From an uncultured Pelagibacteraceae bacterium (GTDB lineage: Bacteria > Pseudomonadota > Alphaproteobacteria > Pelagibacterales > Pelagibacteraceae), in contig CACETY010000002.1 of NCBI GenBank assembly GCA_902562645.1, forward strand, positions 1 through 64,000: a stretch of DNA of 64,000 nt, written 5' to 3'. Positions 9,562 through 17,824 of the stretch are shown here, piece by piece (the first letter of the stretch is position 1; every line of letters starts with the position of its first letter). Below the pieces are notes generated by a model, which did not search any database, was not told the origin of the DNA, and saw only the letters and a program-made list of their open reading frames with translations. The translations under genes were made by a program, and so were the position numbers.

Positions 9562-10881
9562 ATGATTAAAGATCAAGATTATCTAAAAAAAATTGCTGAT
9601 ATTTGTCTTAGCAAATCAAAAAAACTTGGCTCAACAGACGCAAGTATTTTGGTACAGAGTTCTGTATCTGAAAATATTAATGTTAGGAATAAAAAATTAG
9701 ATGGTTCTGAAAGATCAGAAAATCTTGGAGTTGTCCTTACTACATATTTAGGAAAAAAAAAGTCCTCAATTGCATCATCAAACCTTAAAGAGAGTAACTT
9801 AAATGAATTAGTTGATAGATGTATTGAAACAATGAAGATAACGCCCGAAGATGAATATAATTCACTGCCAGATAAAGATCTTCATTTTAGCGGTTTGAAA
9901 GATTTAGATTTATACGATGAAACTCATTTGAGTAATGAAAATAAAATTAATTATATAAAAGAGGCAGAAGATGAGGCTTTTTCAAATAATAAAATTGTAA
10001 ATACCAATGGTTCAGGATTTGGGGAAAATAAATCAAATTTTTTATTAGCTAATTCAAATGGATTTGCTGATGGATATAAAACTTCTCAATTTACAGCTTA
10101 TTGTGAAGTTGTTTCTAAAAGCAATGGAAGTATGGAAAGAGATTATGAATATACTAGTAAAAGATTTTATAATGACATTTTAAAACCAAAAGACCTTGGA
10201 TCTATCGCAGCGGATCATGCTGTAAAAAAATTAAATCCAAAAAAGATTAAAAGTGAAAAAATTAGCCTTATATTTGACAAAAGAATATCAAAAAACTTTC
10301 TTTCAATTTTTGCTAGCGCCATTTCATCAAGTGCTATTGCAAAAGGTACTACTTTTTTAAAAGATAAATTAAACCAAAAAGTATTCAATACTGAATTAAA
10401 TATTAATGATCGTGGTGATATCAAAAAAGCTAATGGATCACGTTATTTTGACAGTGAAGGTATAGGTATAATTAATTTAGATTTAATTAAAAATGGAATA
10501 CTTCAAGATTATTTGATTGACACTTACAATGGAAAAAAAATAAACAGAAAGTCTAATGGTAGAGCAAGTGGTACAACAAATCTGTATTTTGAAAACGGAT
10601 CTAAAACTTTTAATGAGTTGATAAAGTCAGAAAAAAAACTTCTTTACATAAAAGAAACTATCGGTCACGGCACAAATATTATTAATGGAGATTATTCCGT
10701 AGGTGCAAGTGGTATAATGATTGAAAATGGTGAATTTTCATATCCGGTAAGCGAAATAACAATCGCTGGAAATTTAAATAATATTTTTCAAAATATAACT
10801 CTAGCTGACGATCTAGAATTTAATTATTCTACCAATTCACCAACAATGCATGTTGAAGGTATGATTGTCGGGGGAAAATAA
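9562..10881 (+). CDS. pmbA: TldE/PmbA, partner subunit of TldD
   Basis: Non-catalytic paralogue that pairs with TldD to form the heterodimeric protease. It has 439 residues and lacks an HExxxH site, as expected for TldE. The C-terminal portion (RASGTTNLYFENG, then the GINVxxG-like block ENGEFSYPVSEITIAGNL) is typical of PmbA proteins. It lies directly after tldD and seven bases ahead of a TPR protein gene. Identification is secure from both sequence and context. Confidence 0.94.
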   Translation: MIKDQDYLKKIADICLSKSKKLGSTDASILVQSSVSENINVRNKKLDGSERSENLGVVLTTYLGKKKSSIASSNLKESNLNELVDRCIETMKITPEDEYNSLPDKDLHFSGLKDLDLYDETHLSNENKINYIKEAEDEAFSNNKIVNTNGSGFGENKSNFLLANSNGFADGYKTSQFTAYCEVVSKSNGSMERDYEYTSKRFYNDILKPKDLGSIAADHAVKKLNPKKIKSEKISLIFDKRISKNFLSIFASAISSSAIAKGTTFLKDKLNQKVFNTELNINDRGDIKKANGSRYFDSEGIGIINLDLIKNGILQDYLIDTYNGKKINRKSNGRASGTTNLYFENGSKTFNELIKSEKKLLYIKETIGHGTNIINGDYSVGASGIMIENGEFSYPVSEITIAGNLNNIFQNITLADDLEFNYSTNSPTMHVEGMIVGGK

Positions 10882-10887
10882 GAATTA

Positions 10888-11433
10888 ATGAAAATTATTT
10901 TAAAAAGCTTAATAGTCTTAACTTTATTTTTTAATCCAGTCTATTCAGCAGATAATAATCAATTAGATAAACTTTTTGAAAAACTTTTAGAAGATGGCGA
11001 AATCTCAGCAAGGGAAACTGAAATGAAAATTTGGGGTATTTGGACAACGCATCCAAAAGATCAAAACTTAACCAGTTTATTATCTAGAGGAACATCATTT
11101 ATGAACAGTCAAGAATACCAAAAAGCTGAAAATATATTTACAACTGTTATCGAACTGGATCCAAAATGGGCTGAAGCGTGGAATAAAAGAGCTACAGTTC
11201 TTTATTTGATGGGTAAGTATCAAGCGTCACAAGACGACATTGATGAAGTTTTAAAATTAGAAAAAAGACATTTTGGAGCTTTATCAGGTCAAGGCTTAGT
11301 GCAAATGAAATTAAAAAACTATGAAAAAGCTTTAAGCAGCTACGAAAGAGTAAAAAAAATTTATCCATCAATGAGGTCTCCAAAAATAATGATACCTCAA
11401 ATAAAGGAACTAATTAAAGATCAATCTGTTTAA
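10888..11433 (+). CDS. Exported tetratricopeptide-repeat protein
   Basis: A 181-residue protein with a signal peptide (about 1-20, cleavage near VYSA-D). It carries about three TPR units, visible as SRGTSFMNSQEYQKAENIF, the unit around ELDPKWAEAWNKRATVLY, and GQGLVQMKLKNYEKALSSY. TPRs mediate protein-protein contacts, so it is probably a periplasmic scaffold or assembly factor; no partner can be named. The gene follows tldE by six bases and is followed one base later by the phosphatase gene, so the run from tldD onward is probably one transcript. Confidence 0.85.
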   Translation: MKIILKSLIVLTLFFNPVYSADNNQLDKLFEKLLEDGEISARETEMKIWGIWTTHPKDQNLTSLLSRGTSFMNSQEYQKAENIFTTVIELDPKWAEAWNKRATVLYLMGKYQASQDDIDEVLKLEKRHFGALSGQGLVQMKLKNYEKALSSYERVKKIYPSMRSPKIMIPQIKELIKDQSV

Positions 11434-11434
11434 G

Positions 11435-11983
11435 ATGAAAAAATTAATTTTAATTTTTTCAGTTTTATTGTTTCAATTAAATTATTCATTTGCCAATGAC
11501 AAAGTTATTGAATCTTTAAAAGAGGGAGGCAAACTTATATTTATAAGACATGCACTTGCCCCAGGCAATGGTGATCCAGAAAATTTTGAATTGCAAAACT
11601 GTTATTCTCAAAGAAATTTAAATGAAATAGGAATTCAGCAATCAAAAAAAATTGGATTAATTTTTAAAAAAAATGAGATTAAAATTGATAATATTTATTC
11701 TAGTGAGTGGTGCAGATGTAAAGATACTGCAAAATATGCTTTTGATGACTTTGAGACATTTGACGCTCTAAATTCATTCTACGATATAAGATTTGCATCT
11801 AATAAGGATAAACAGATAAAAGATTTTTATGAATTTATAGACAGCATAGATAGTAAAAATAATATTGTATTTGTTACGCACTACGTAGTTATTGGGGCAA
11901 TTTTAAATATTGGAACATCTTCTGGTGAAATTGTTGTGACAGATAAAAACTTGAATATTATTGGATCAATCGATACTTTATAA
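11435..11983 (+). CDS. Exported histidine phosphatase family protein
   Basis: A 182-residue protein with a signal peptide (1-20, ending near SFAN) and a phosphoglycerate-mutase-like fold. The catalytic RHG-type motif reads FIRHALAPGNGDP (RHA rather than RHG). The supporting arginine appears in YSSEWCRCKDTA and the second histidine in VTHYVVIG. Such small exported branches of the family remove phosphate from small molecules or phosphohistidine; the substrate is unknown. It follows the TPR gene by a single base. Confidence 0.85.
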   Translation: MKKLILIFSVLLFQLNYSFANDKVIESLKEGGKLIFIRHALAPGNGDPENFELQNCYSQRNLNEIGIQQSKKIGLIFKKNEIKIDNIYSSEWCRCKDTAKYAFDDFETFDALNSFYDIRFASNKDKQIKDFYEFIDSIDSKNNIVFVTHYVVIGAILNIGTSSGEIVVTDKNLNIIGSIDTL

Positions 11984-11995
11984 TATATAGAAATT

Positions 11996-12187
11996 ATGAA
12001 AACGATCTTTGTTATAGGCTCGAAAAAACATACACTTAAGTACACAAGAAAGATGCCTGAGGGAGAAGTAAAAAAAATGAAATCATTTGTGACAAACAAA
12101 GGTCAAAAATTAGAAAAAACGTCTAAATTCAAAATTCTTAAAATTTCCGAAGAAAAATCTGCAAGAACTTTTAAAATTAATTTATAA
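11996..12187 (+). CDS. Small basic hypothetical protein (63 residues)
   Basis: An open frame of 63 codons filling the gap between the phosphatase and aminotransferase genes in the same direction. It is lysine-rich, with no membrane segment or cysteine motif. The start MKTIFVIGSKKH and the spacing (12 bases after the preceding stop, 23 before the next start) fit a real short gene in a compact genome. No clear ribosome binding site precedes it. I do not recognise the family. Confidence 0.5.
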   Translation: MKTIFVIGSKKHTLKYTRKMPEGEVKKMKSFVTNKGQKLEKTSKFKILKISEEKSARTFKINL

Positions 12188-12210
12188 ATTTTTTTAAAAT
12201 CAAATTAAAA

Positions 12211-13362
12211 ATGAAAAATTCAAAAAGAAGCAATGTTGATCCATTTATCGTAATGGATGTAATGGAGTCTGCTAGAATAGCTGAAAAAAATGGCAAACAT
12301 ATTATACATATGGAAGTAGGGCAGCCAGGTACCTCAGCTCCAAAATTAGCAAAAAAATTTATTACTAAAGAAATATCTAATAATAACTTAGGCTATACAG
12401 TTACTCTTGGACTTCCTGCTTTGAGAGAACGTATTTCTAAGTTATACGGAGATTGGTACAACATTGATTTAAATCCAAATAGAGTTGTAATAACCGTAGG
12501 TTCATCTGGAGCTTTTATTTTATCTTTTACATCTTTGTTTAATATTGGTGATAGAGTGGGTATAGCAGCACCTGGCTATCCTAGTTACCGACAAATTTTA
12601 AAATCTCAAGATTTAATTCCAGTAGATATTCAAACTGAAATACAAAATAAATTTCAGCCAGTACCTGAAGATATAAAAAAAAATAATTTAAATGGTATTC
12701 TTGTTGCATCTCCTGCAAATCCTACAGGATCGATGGTTGATAAGGAGACTCTAAAACATTTAATAAACACTGCACACGAAAATAATGTTAGCTTTATAAG
12801 TGATGAAATATACCACGGTATTCAATATGAAAATAATCCCACAACAGCGTTAGAAATAACAGACAAATGTTATGTTATAAATTCTTTTTCTAAATATTTT
12901 TCTATGACAGGTTGGCGAATAGGTTGGATGATTGTTCCAGAAGATCATGTAAGACAAGTAGAAAGATTATCACAAAATTTATTTATATGTCCACCACATG
13001 TAAGCCAATTAACAGCGTTATCAGCAATGGACGCTAACATTGAATTAAATGAAAATGTAAATGTTTATAAAAAAAATAGAGAAATACTTTTAGAAGAATT
13101 ACCTAAAGCTGGATTAGGAAAATTTTCTCCTCCTGATGGTGCATTTTATATCTACATTGATATTTCAGAGTACTCGAAAGATAGCCTTAACTTTTGTAAA
13201 GAAGTGCTTGATAAAGCAGGAGTAGCAATAACTCCTGGTCTAGATTTCGATCAAAAAAGAGGAAATTCTACAATAAGGTTTTCATACGCTAGAAGCACTG
13301 AGGATATAATTGAAGGAGCAAATAGAATAAAAAAATTTATGAAAGAAGAGTATTTAAAATAA
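12211..13362 (+). CDS. Class I/II PLP-dependent aminotransferase
   Basis: A cytoplasmic fold-type I aminotransferase of 383 residues related to aspartate and aromatic/alanine aminotransferases. Visible PLP contacts are ASPANPTG (Asn170), the SDEIY block with Asp198 and Tyr201, the Schiff-base Lys228 in NSFSKYFSMTGWR, and a C-terminal arginine in TIRFSYARS that would bind the substrate carboxylate. It probably interconverts an amino acid with its 2-oxo acid, but specificity is unclear. It is followed after two bases by an SDR-like gene. Confidence 0.9.
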   Translation: MKNSKRSNVDPFIVMDVMESARIAEKNGKHIIHMEVGQPGTSAPKLAKKFITKEISNNNLGYTVTLGLPALRERISKLYGDWYNIDLNPNRVVITVGSSGAFILSFTSLFNIGDRVGIAAPGYPSYRQILKSQDLIPVDIQTEIQNKFQPVPEDIKKNNLNGILVASPANPTGSMVDKETLKHLINTAHENNVSFISDEIYHGIQYENNPTTALEITDKCYVINSFSKYFSMTGWRIGWMIVPEDHVRQVERLSQNLFICPPHVSQLTALSAMDANIELNENVNVYKKNREILLEELPKAGLGKFSPPDGAFYIYIDISEYSKDSLNFCKEVLDKAGVAITPGLDFDQKRGNSTIRFSYARSTEDIIEGANRIKKFMKEEYLK

Positions 13363-13364
13363 TA

Positions 13365-14021
13365 ATGAAAACCGCTGTTTTATTTGGCTCATCTGGGTTA
13401 ATTGGATCTAAATTACTAGATAATTTAATCAACAACAATACTTACAACAAAATAAAAATATTTGTTAGAAAACTACCTTCTATTGATAATTCAAAAGTTG
13501 AAGTGATTAATACAGATTTTTTAGATTTAGACACTTTAAAAGAAAAATTAACAGGTGATGATTGTTTTTTTTGCATTGGCACAACTCACAAAGATACACC
13601 CGATAAAAAAGAATATAGAAGAATAGAATATGATTTGCCTGTACAATTAGCAAAAATTGCAAAATTTAATTCAATTAGTAATTTTATTTACGTCTCCTCA
13701 ATTGGAGCAAACCCAAAAGCCTCAAGTACATATTTAAAAAATAAAGGTCAAGTAGAGGAGGAGCTAAAAAAGATTGGGTTTTCTAACCTAAGCATTATTC
13801 AACCCTCATTTTTAGTTGGAAACAGAAAAGACTTTAGAATTGTTGAGGTTTTAGGAATTCCAGTGATGAAATTTCTATCCTTATTCTTTTTTGGTGGATT
13901 TAAAAAATACACTCCAATAAAAGTTGAGATAGTTGTGAATGCAATGATCAAACTTGCCTCAGGAAATAATAGTGAGCAAACTTATTTGTCTGATAAGTTG
14001 CAAGAGTTAGGATCTAACTAA
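13365..14021 (+). CDS. Atypical short-chain dehydrogenase / NAD(P)-binding protein (HTATIP2-like)
   Basis: A 218-residue protein with an N-terminal Rossmann motif FGSSGLIGSKLL, a YVSSIGANPKASSTYLKNKGQ segment holding the Tyr-x3-Lys-like pair, and IIQPSFLVGNRKDFR. This is the layout of the HTATIP2/YbjT atypical SDR group. These bind NAD(P)H and are often of unknown substrate. It ends one base before the SOUL protein gene, so both belong to the same transcript. Confidence 0.82.
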   Translation: MKTAVLFGSSGLIGSKLLDNLINNNTYNKIKIFVRKLPSIDNSKVEVINTDFLDLDTLKEKLTGDDCFFCIGTTHKDTPDKKEYRRIEYDLPVQLAKIAKFNSISNFIYVSSIGANPKASSTYLKNKGQVEEELKKIGFSNLSIIQPSFLVGNRKDFRIVEVLGIPVMKFLSLFFFGGFKKYTPIKVEIVVNAMIKLASGNNSEQTYLSDKLQELGSN

Positions 14022-14594
14022 ATGAGAAAATCTATAATATCAATATCTTTTTTGATTTATATATTTTGTATTTTACCTTACTCTACTTCAATGGCATATG
14101 AGGAATCTCAATATGATGTAGTATATAAATCTGAAATATACGAAGTGAGACATTATAAAGACCGTCTAGTTGTTGAAGTTGTAAGTAGAAATGATGACAA
14201 TAGTTTTAGAAAACTTTTTAAATATATCTCGGGTCAGAATAATAAATCCCAAGAAATTAAAATGACTGTGCCAGTAACTCAGGGTGAGAAGGATAATGGA
14301 TACTATATGCAATTTTATCTTCCATCAAAATTTACAAAAGAGAATGCGCCTATACCCACAAATTCAGAAGTTAAAATCTCAACAATAGAAGAAGGTTTTT
14401 TTGCTGTGATAGAATATTCTGGAAGAGCCTCAGATAATAATTTCTTCAAACATAAGGAAATTCTTAATAAAAAACTCTTAGAGGATAAAGTAATCATTAA
14501 AGGACCCCCAATAAGAGCAACTTATAATGGGCCTTTTACGCTTCCTATGATGAGACGCAACGAAGCTATGTTTAAAGTTGAGTGGAGTAAATAG
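14022..14594 (+). CDS. Exported SOUL-family haem-binding protein
   Basis: A 190-residue SOUL/HBP domain protein with an N-terminal signal peptide (about 1-26, ending near SMAYEE). The SOUL domain shows YEVRHYKDRLVVEV, the block KMTVPVTQGE and the C-terminal YNGPFTLPMMRRNEAMF. SOUL proteins bind haem or porphyrin loosely; a role in the periplasm is inferred from the signal. Its start directly abuts the preceding SDR gene (stop then ATG), implying co-translation. Confidence 0.88.
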   Translation: MRKSIISISFLIYIFCILPYSTSMAYEESQYDVVYKSEIYEVRHYKDRLVVEVVSRNDDNSFRKLFKYISGQNNKSQEIKMTVPVTQGEKDNGYYMQFYLPSKFTKENAPIPTNSEVKISTIEEGFFAVIEYSGRASDNNFFKHKEILNKKLLEDKVIIKGPPIRATYNGPFTLPMMRRNEAMFKVEWSK

Positions 14595-14664
14595 ATACCA
14601 TTTTGCCATATATATTAATTTCTATCGCCTGATAGTTTAATTTCATTAATCAGAAAGGTGTTTT

Positions 14665-15066
14665 ATGAAAAAATTATTTCTAATTTTATTTATATTATTT
14701 GGTTTAAACAGCTCTGTTTTTGCTGATGGTCATGTAAAAAGAATTTTATCAACTAGTCAGACTGGTATGGGTAACGATATTGTTTATCCATCTGGAAAAG
14801 CAAAGATCACAGCTTTTGAATTTACTGTACCCGTAGGAGGTCCTGTAGTTCCACATACTCACTCATTCCCTGTTTTAATAATGATACAACAAGGAGAAAT
14901 TGAACTTACTCAAGGTGGTAAAAGCTATGTTTATAAAGCTGGAGATGCATTCATAGAAGATGTAGGTGTAGTTCATGAGTCTAAAAATATTGGAGATGTT
15001 CCTGTTAAAGCAATTGTTGTTGCTATGGGAGTTGAAGGTCAAAAAATAATGACCCCAGTAAAATAG
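14665..15066 (+). CDS. Exported cupin-domain protein
   Basis: A 133-residue protein with a clear signal peptide (1-21, cleavage after SVFA) and a single cupin barrel. The first motif holds the metal-site residues in GPVVPHTHSFPVLIMIQQGE and the second is DAFIEDVGVVHESKNIG. An AAAGGTG ribosome binding site precedes the ATG. Single-domain periplasmic cupins bind small molecules or act as oxygenases or isomerases; the substrate is unknown. The gene is followed by a strong hairpin that probably ends the transcript. Confidence 0.85.
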   Translation: MKKLFLILFILFGLNSSVFADGHVKRILSTSQTGMGNDIVYPSGKAKITAFEFTVPVGGPVVPHTHSFPVLIMIQQGEIELTQGGKSYVYKAGDAFIEDVGVVHESKNIGDVPVKAIVVAMGVEGQKIMTPVK

Positions 15067-15090
15067 ATTGGTCAATAAGTAAATTTTTAA

Positions 15091-15121
15091 ATATGGGGCA
15101 GTAATTTTACATGCCCCATAT
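15091..15121. terminator. Bidirectional intrinsic terminator between cupin and small basic protein genes
   Basis: ATATGGGGCA (15091-15100) pairs perfectly with TGCCCCATAT (15112-15121); the loop can add GTAA/TTAC pairs. Downstream sequence is T-rich in both directions (CTCATTCTTT on +, TTTAAAAATTT on -). It sits between convergent genes, as expected for a shared terminator. Confidence 0.75.
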
Positions 15122-15134
15122 CTCATTCTTTAAG

Positions 15135-15326
15135 CTAAAACTTTTTAGCCTCCTTCTTTAAGTGACCTAATGTTTCTCCTGAATTTTTTCCTGATTTGAT
15201 AACGTATCCACTTGTGCCATTTGCATAAGTTTCTACAGTTTTCAAATTTCGAAACATTAATTGATTTAGCCTAGCGTTCTTTGAGCCTCGGCTAAACGAA
15301 CTTAATACTCTGTGCATTCTTTTCAT
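15135..15326 (-). CDS. Small basic hypothetical protein with very strong ribosome binding site
   Basis: A 63-residue lysine/arginine-rich protein (MKRMHRVLSSFSRGSKNARL at the start, GHLKKEAKKF at the end) with no membrane segment or cysteine. I do not recognise the family. Evidence that it is real: a full AAGGAGG (15331-15337, minus strand) four bases before the ATG, its own terminator at 15091-15121, and a 170-base leader containing paired inverted repeats. Such a strong Shine-Dalgarno is rare among its neighbours and suggests high translation. The basic composition would suit nucleic-acid or ribosome binding, but that is a guess. Confidence 0.72.
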   Translation of the reverse strand: MKRMHRVLSSFSRGSKNARLNQLMFRNLKTVETYANGTSGYVIKSGKNSGETLGHLKKEAKKF

Positions 15327-15363
15327 ACACCCTCCTTGTTTGTTTTTCCAAAACTCGCTTTTA

Positions 15364-15420
15364 ACCGATGCGATATCGGTCTCTTTTTTACCATGAGATA
15401 TGGTAAATGTAATTTACCAT
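15364..15420 (-). promoter_or_regulatory. Structured leader: alternating inverted repeats before the 63-residue gene
   Basis: On the + strand TTTACCAT (15387-15394), ATGGTAAA (15400-15407) and TTTACCAT (15413-15420) alternate with 5-base spacers, so the middle copy can pair with either flank: two mutually exclusive 8-bp hairpins in the RNA. Next comes a third perfect hairpin, ACCGAT (15364-15369) with ATCGGT (15375-15380). All lie 38-94 bases upstream of the small gene's ATG. It could be a switching RNA leader or a cluster of protein-binding half-sites. Confidence 0.6.
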
Positions 15421-15498
15421 TCTAGAAAATTGATTTCAAATTATTAAAAAAAATAAAAGATCAAAATGGGTTTAATTAATTATATTTATCAACAAAAT

Positions 15499-16653
15499 TT
15501 AATTAGAATTAAATTGGATCCATTTACTATTGTTCTTACTTGACTTAATAACGTTTTCTATAAACTTCATTCCATCAATTCCATCATCAATAGTGGGGTA
15601 ACAATTATTTGACTTATCATATTCTTGTCTATCAATATTAGCTGATAGCTCTTTGTAAACATCACTATAAATATTAGCAAAACCTTCTAAATAACCTTCT
15701 GGATGACCTTGGGGAATTCTTGTTACATTTTTAGCTTCATCACTAGTAATATTGCTTCCTCTTGTAATGTTTTGAGCAGGGCTACCAAATTTAGTATAAC
15801 TCAAGTAATTTGGATCTTCTTGTCTCCACTCAATTCCAGCATTTTCTCCATATATTCTAATTTTAAGATTATTTTCATTTCCAACTGCTACTTGGCTTGA
15901 CCATATTGATCCTTTTGCACCCCCTTTAAATCTTAGCATTATTTGGGCATTATCATCTACTTTTCTCCCTTCAACAAATGTATGAATATCTGCTGAAATT
16001 TCATCTACCTCTAATCCAGTTATAAACCTAATCAAATTATAAGCATGTGTTCCAATATCTCCTATACAACCACCAGCGCCAGATCTATTAGGATCAGTTC
16101 TCCATTCGGCTTGCTTTAATCCACTGTCCTCTGCTTTTGTTGTTAACCAATCTTGTGGATATTCAGCTTGAACAACTCTTAAAGAACCCAAGTCACCTTT
16201 TTGAACTAAAGATCTTGCATGTCGAACCATAGGATATCCAGTGTAATTATGTGTCAAAGCAAATATTAATTTTTTGCTTTCAATTACCTTTTTAAGATCT
16301 ATTGCTTCCTTACTAGACATACCAATTGGCTTATCGCAAATAATATGTATCCCATTTTCTGCAAAAATTTTTGCAATAGGTACATGTAAATGATTTGGAG
16401 TTACTATTGAAACTACATCAATACCATCTGCTCTAGTTGACTCTTTTTCAGCCATCTCTTTATAGGTTTTATAGATCCTATCATTTTCTAGACCAAGATT
16501 TTTTCCAGTTTCTTTTGAATTTTCAAAGTCAGATGAAAATGATCCAGCAACTAATTCATAATACCCATCAAGTCTTAAAGCTATTCTGTGGACACTTCCA
16601 ATAAAAGCATCTTTACCACCACCAACCATGCCGATGCGTATTTTTCTATTCAT
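15499..16653 (-). CDS. Gfo/Idh/MocA-family oxidoreductase
   Basis: A NAD(P)-dependent dehydrogenase of 384 residues acting on a sugar, inositol or sugar-derived ketone/alcohol. The N-terminal Rossmann motif is GMVGGGKDAFIGSVHR, followed by the family's EKP-like motif HIICDKPIGMS (cofactor and catalytic lysine) and the GGCIGDIGTHAYNLIRF block with the catalytic Asp-x3-His pattern. It overlaps the upstream isomerase-like gene by one base. The pair is divergent from the sugar ABC transporter operon and probably processes its cargo. It resembles inositol-type pathways (IolG/IolE pairing), but that specificity is inferred. Confidence 0.9.
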   Translation of the reverse strand: MNRKIRIGMVGGGKDAFIGSVHRIALRLDGYYELVAGSFSSDFENSKETGKNLGLENDRIYKTYKEMAEKESTRADGIDVVSIVTPNHLHVPIAKIFAENGIHIICDKPIGMSSKEAIDLKKVIESKKLIFALTHNYTGYPMVRHARSLVQKGDLGSLRVVQAEYPQDWLTTKAEDSGLKQAEWRTDPNRSGAGGCIGDIGTHAYNLIRFITGLEVDEISADIHTFVEGRKVDDNAQIMLRFKGGAKGSIWSSQVAVGNENNLKIRIYGENAGIEWRQEDPNYLSYTKFGSPAQNITRGSNITSDEAKNVTRIPQGHPEGYLEGFANIYSDVYKELSANIDRQEYDKSNNCYPTIDDGIDGMKFIENVIKSSKNNSKWIQFNSN

Positions 16654-17708
16654 TAATTAATGCCAAGCATTTTTTTGTTTGCTTCATGGTCAGCTCCGCT
16701 ACCTGCAAAATCATCAAAAGCTTTTTCTGTTGTATTAATTATATGATTTTTAATAAATTCTGCTCCCTCTCTTGCTCCATCTTCTGGATGTTTAAGGCAG
16801 CATTCCCATTCAAGAACTGCCCAACCATCATAATCATATGAAGTTAGTTTTGAAAATATAGATTTAAAATCAACTTGTCCATCACCAAGCGATCTAAATC
16901 TACCAGCTCTATTTACCCATGATTGAAATCCACCATACACTCCTTGTTTTCCAGATGGATTTAACTCAGCATCTTTAACGTGAAACATTTTTATCTTCTC
17001 ATGATAAATATCAATATGAGCTAAATAATCCAGATGCTGTAGAACATAATGGCTTGGATCAAAAAGCATATTACATCTTTTGTGATTACCAACTCTTTCT
17101 AAGAACATTTCAAAAGTTACACCATCATGAAGATCTTCACCTGGATGTATTTCATAACATAAGTCAACTCCATTATTATCAAAGTGATCAAGAATGGGTT
17201 TCCATCTTTTTGATAGTTCATCAAATGCATTTTCAATTAAACCTTCAGGTCTTTGTGGCCAAGGGTAAACATAAGGCCAAGCAAGTGCTCCTGAAAAAGT
17301 TACATGTTTATCTATTCCTAGACTGTTTGATGCTTTTCCAGCCATCATTAATTGATTTACAGCCCATTCTTGTCTTGCTTTGGGATTTCCTCTTACTTCA
17401 GGTGCAGCAAAACCATCAAAAGCAGTGTCATAAGCAGGATGTACTGCAACAAGTTGACCTTGTAGATGAGTTGATAATTCTGTAATTTCTAAATTGCGTG
17501 ATTTAGCAATTCCTTTAATCTCATCACAATAATCTTTACTTTCAGATGCTTTTTTTAAATCAATTAATCTACCATCCCAACTTGGAATTTGTATACCTTT
17601 GTAACCAAGAGATGATGCCCATTTACAAATATTATCTAAAGAATTAAACGGTGCATCTTCGCCTACAAATTGTGCTAGGAAAATTGCAGGACCTTTTATT
17701 TTGTTCAT
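16653..17708 (-). CDS. Sugar phosphate isomerase/epimerase-like TIM-barrel protein
   Basis: A 351-residue AP-endonuclease-2-fold (xylose-isomerase-like) TIM barrel. Metal-ligand regions are visible as CYEIHPGEDLHDG, LFDPSHYVLQ, KMFHVKDAEL and the terminal AVLEWECCLK, giving the Glu/Asp/His set used by IolE, ketose epimerases and related enzymes. It likely isomerises, epimerises or dehydrates a sugar or polyol intermediate. It is the first gene of a minus-strand operon with the Gfo/Idh/MocA enzyme and divergent from the ABC operon, sharing a 116-base control region with it. Confidence 0.88.
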   Translation of the reverse strand: MNKIKGPAIFLAQFVGEDAPFNSLDNICKWASSLGYKGIQIPSWDGRLIDLKKASESKDYCDEIKGIAKSRNLEITELSTHLQGQLVAVHPAYDTAFDGFAAPEVRGNPKARQEWAVNQLMMAGKASNSLGIDKHVTFSGALAWPYVYPWPQRPEGLIENAFDELSKRWKPILDHFDNNGVDLCYEIHPGEDLHDGVTFEMFLERVGNHKRCNMLFDPSHYVLQHLDYLAHIDIYHEKIKMFHVKDAELNPSGKQGVYGGFQSWVNRAGRFRSLGDGQVDFKSIFSKLTSYDYDGWAVLEWECCLKHPEDGAREGAEFIKNHIINTTEKAFDDFAGSGADHEANKKMLGIN

Positions 17709-17790
17709 AATTCCCCTTTCTCTTTAATTTTTTACCCAACTATTTTTTACAAAAAAAATACTAGCAGGCACAAGTCTTCTTGGATAGACT

Positions 17791-17805
17791 ATTATTAAGA
17801 ATAAT
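17791..17805. promoter_or_regulatory. Candidate operator: AT-rich dyad upstream of the sugar-binding protein gene
   Basis: ATTATT (17791-17796) and AATAAT (17800-17805) form a perfect dyad around AAG in the region shared by divergent operons. The same TATTATTAAG decamer lies upstream of the TRAP binding-protein gene (37448-37457). AT-rich composition makes chance a serious alternative. Confidence 0.25.
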
Positions 17806-17824
17806 TAAATTAATAGGAGATAAA

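Noticed and set aside
14622-14635. CTATC/GATAG hairpin upstream of the cupin gene
   Set aside because: Five pairs and no associated ribosome-site masking; expected by chance.
17054-17485. 143-codon open frame antisense to the isomerase-like gene
   Set aside because: Low-complexity His/Gln/Leu-rich translation, opposite a clearly conserved TIM-barrel protein.
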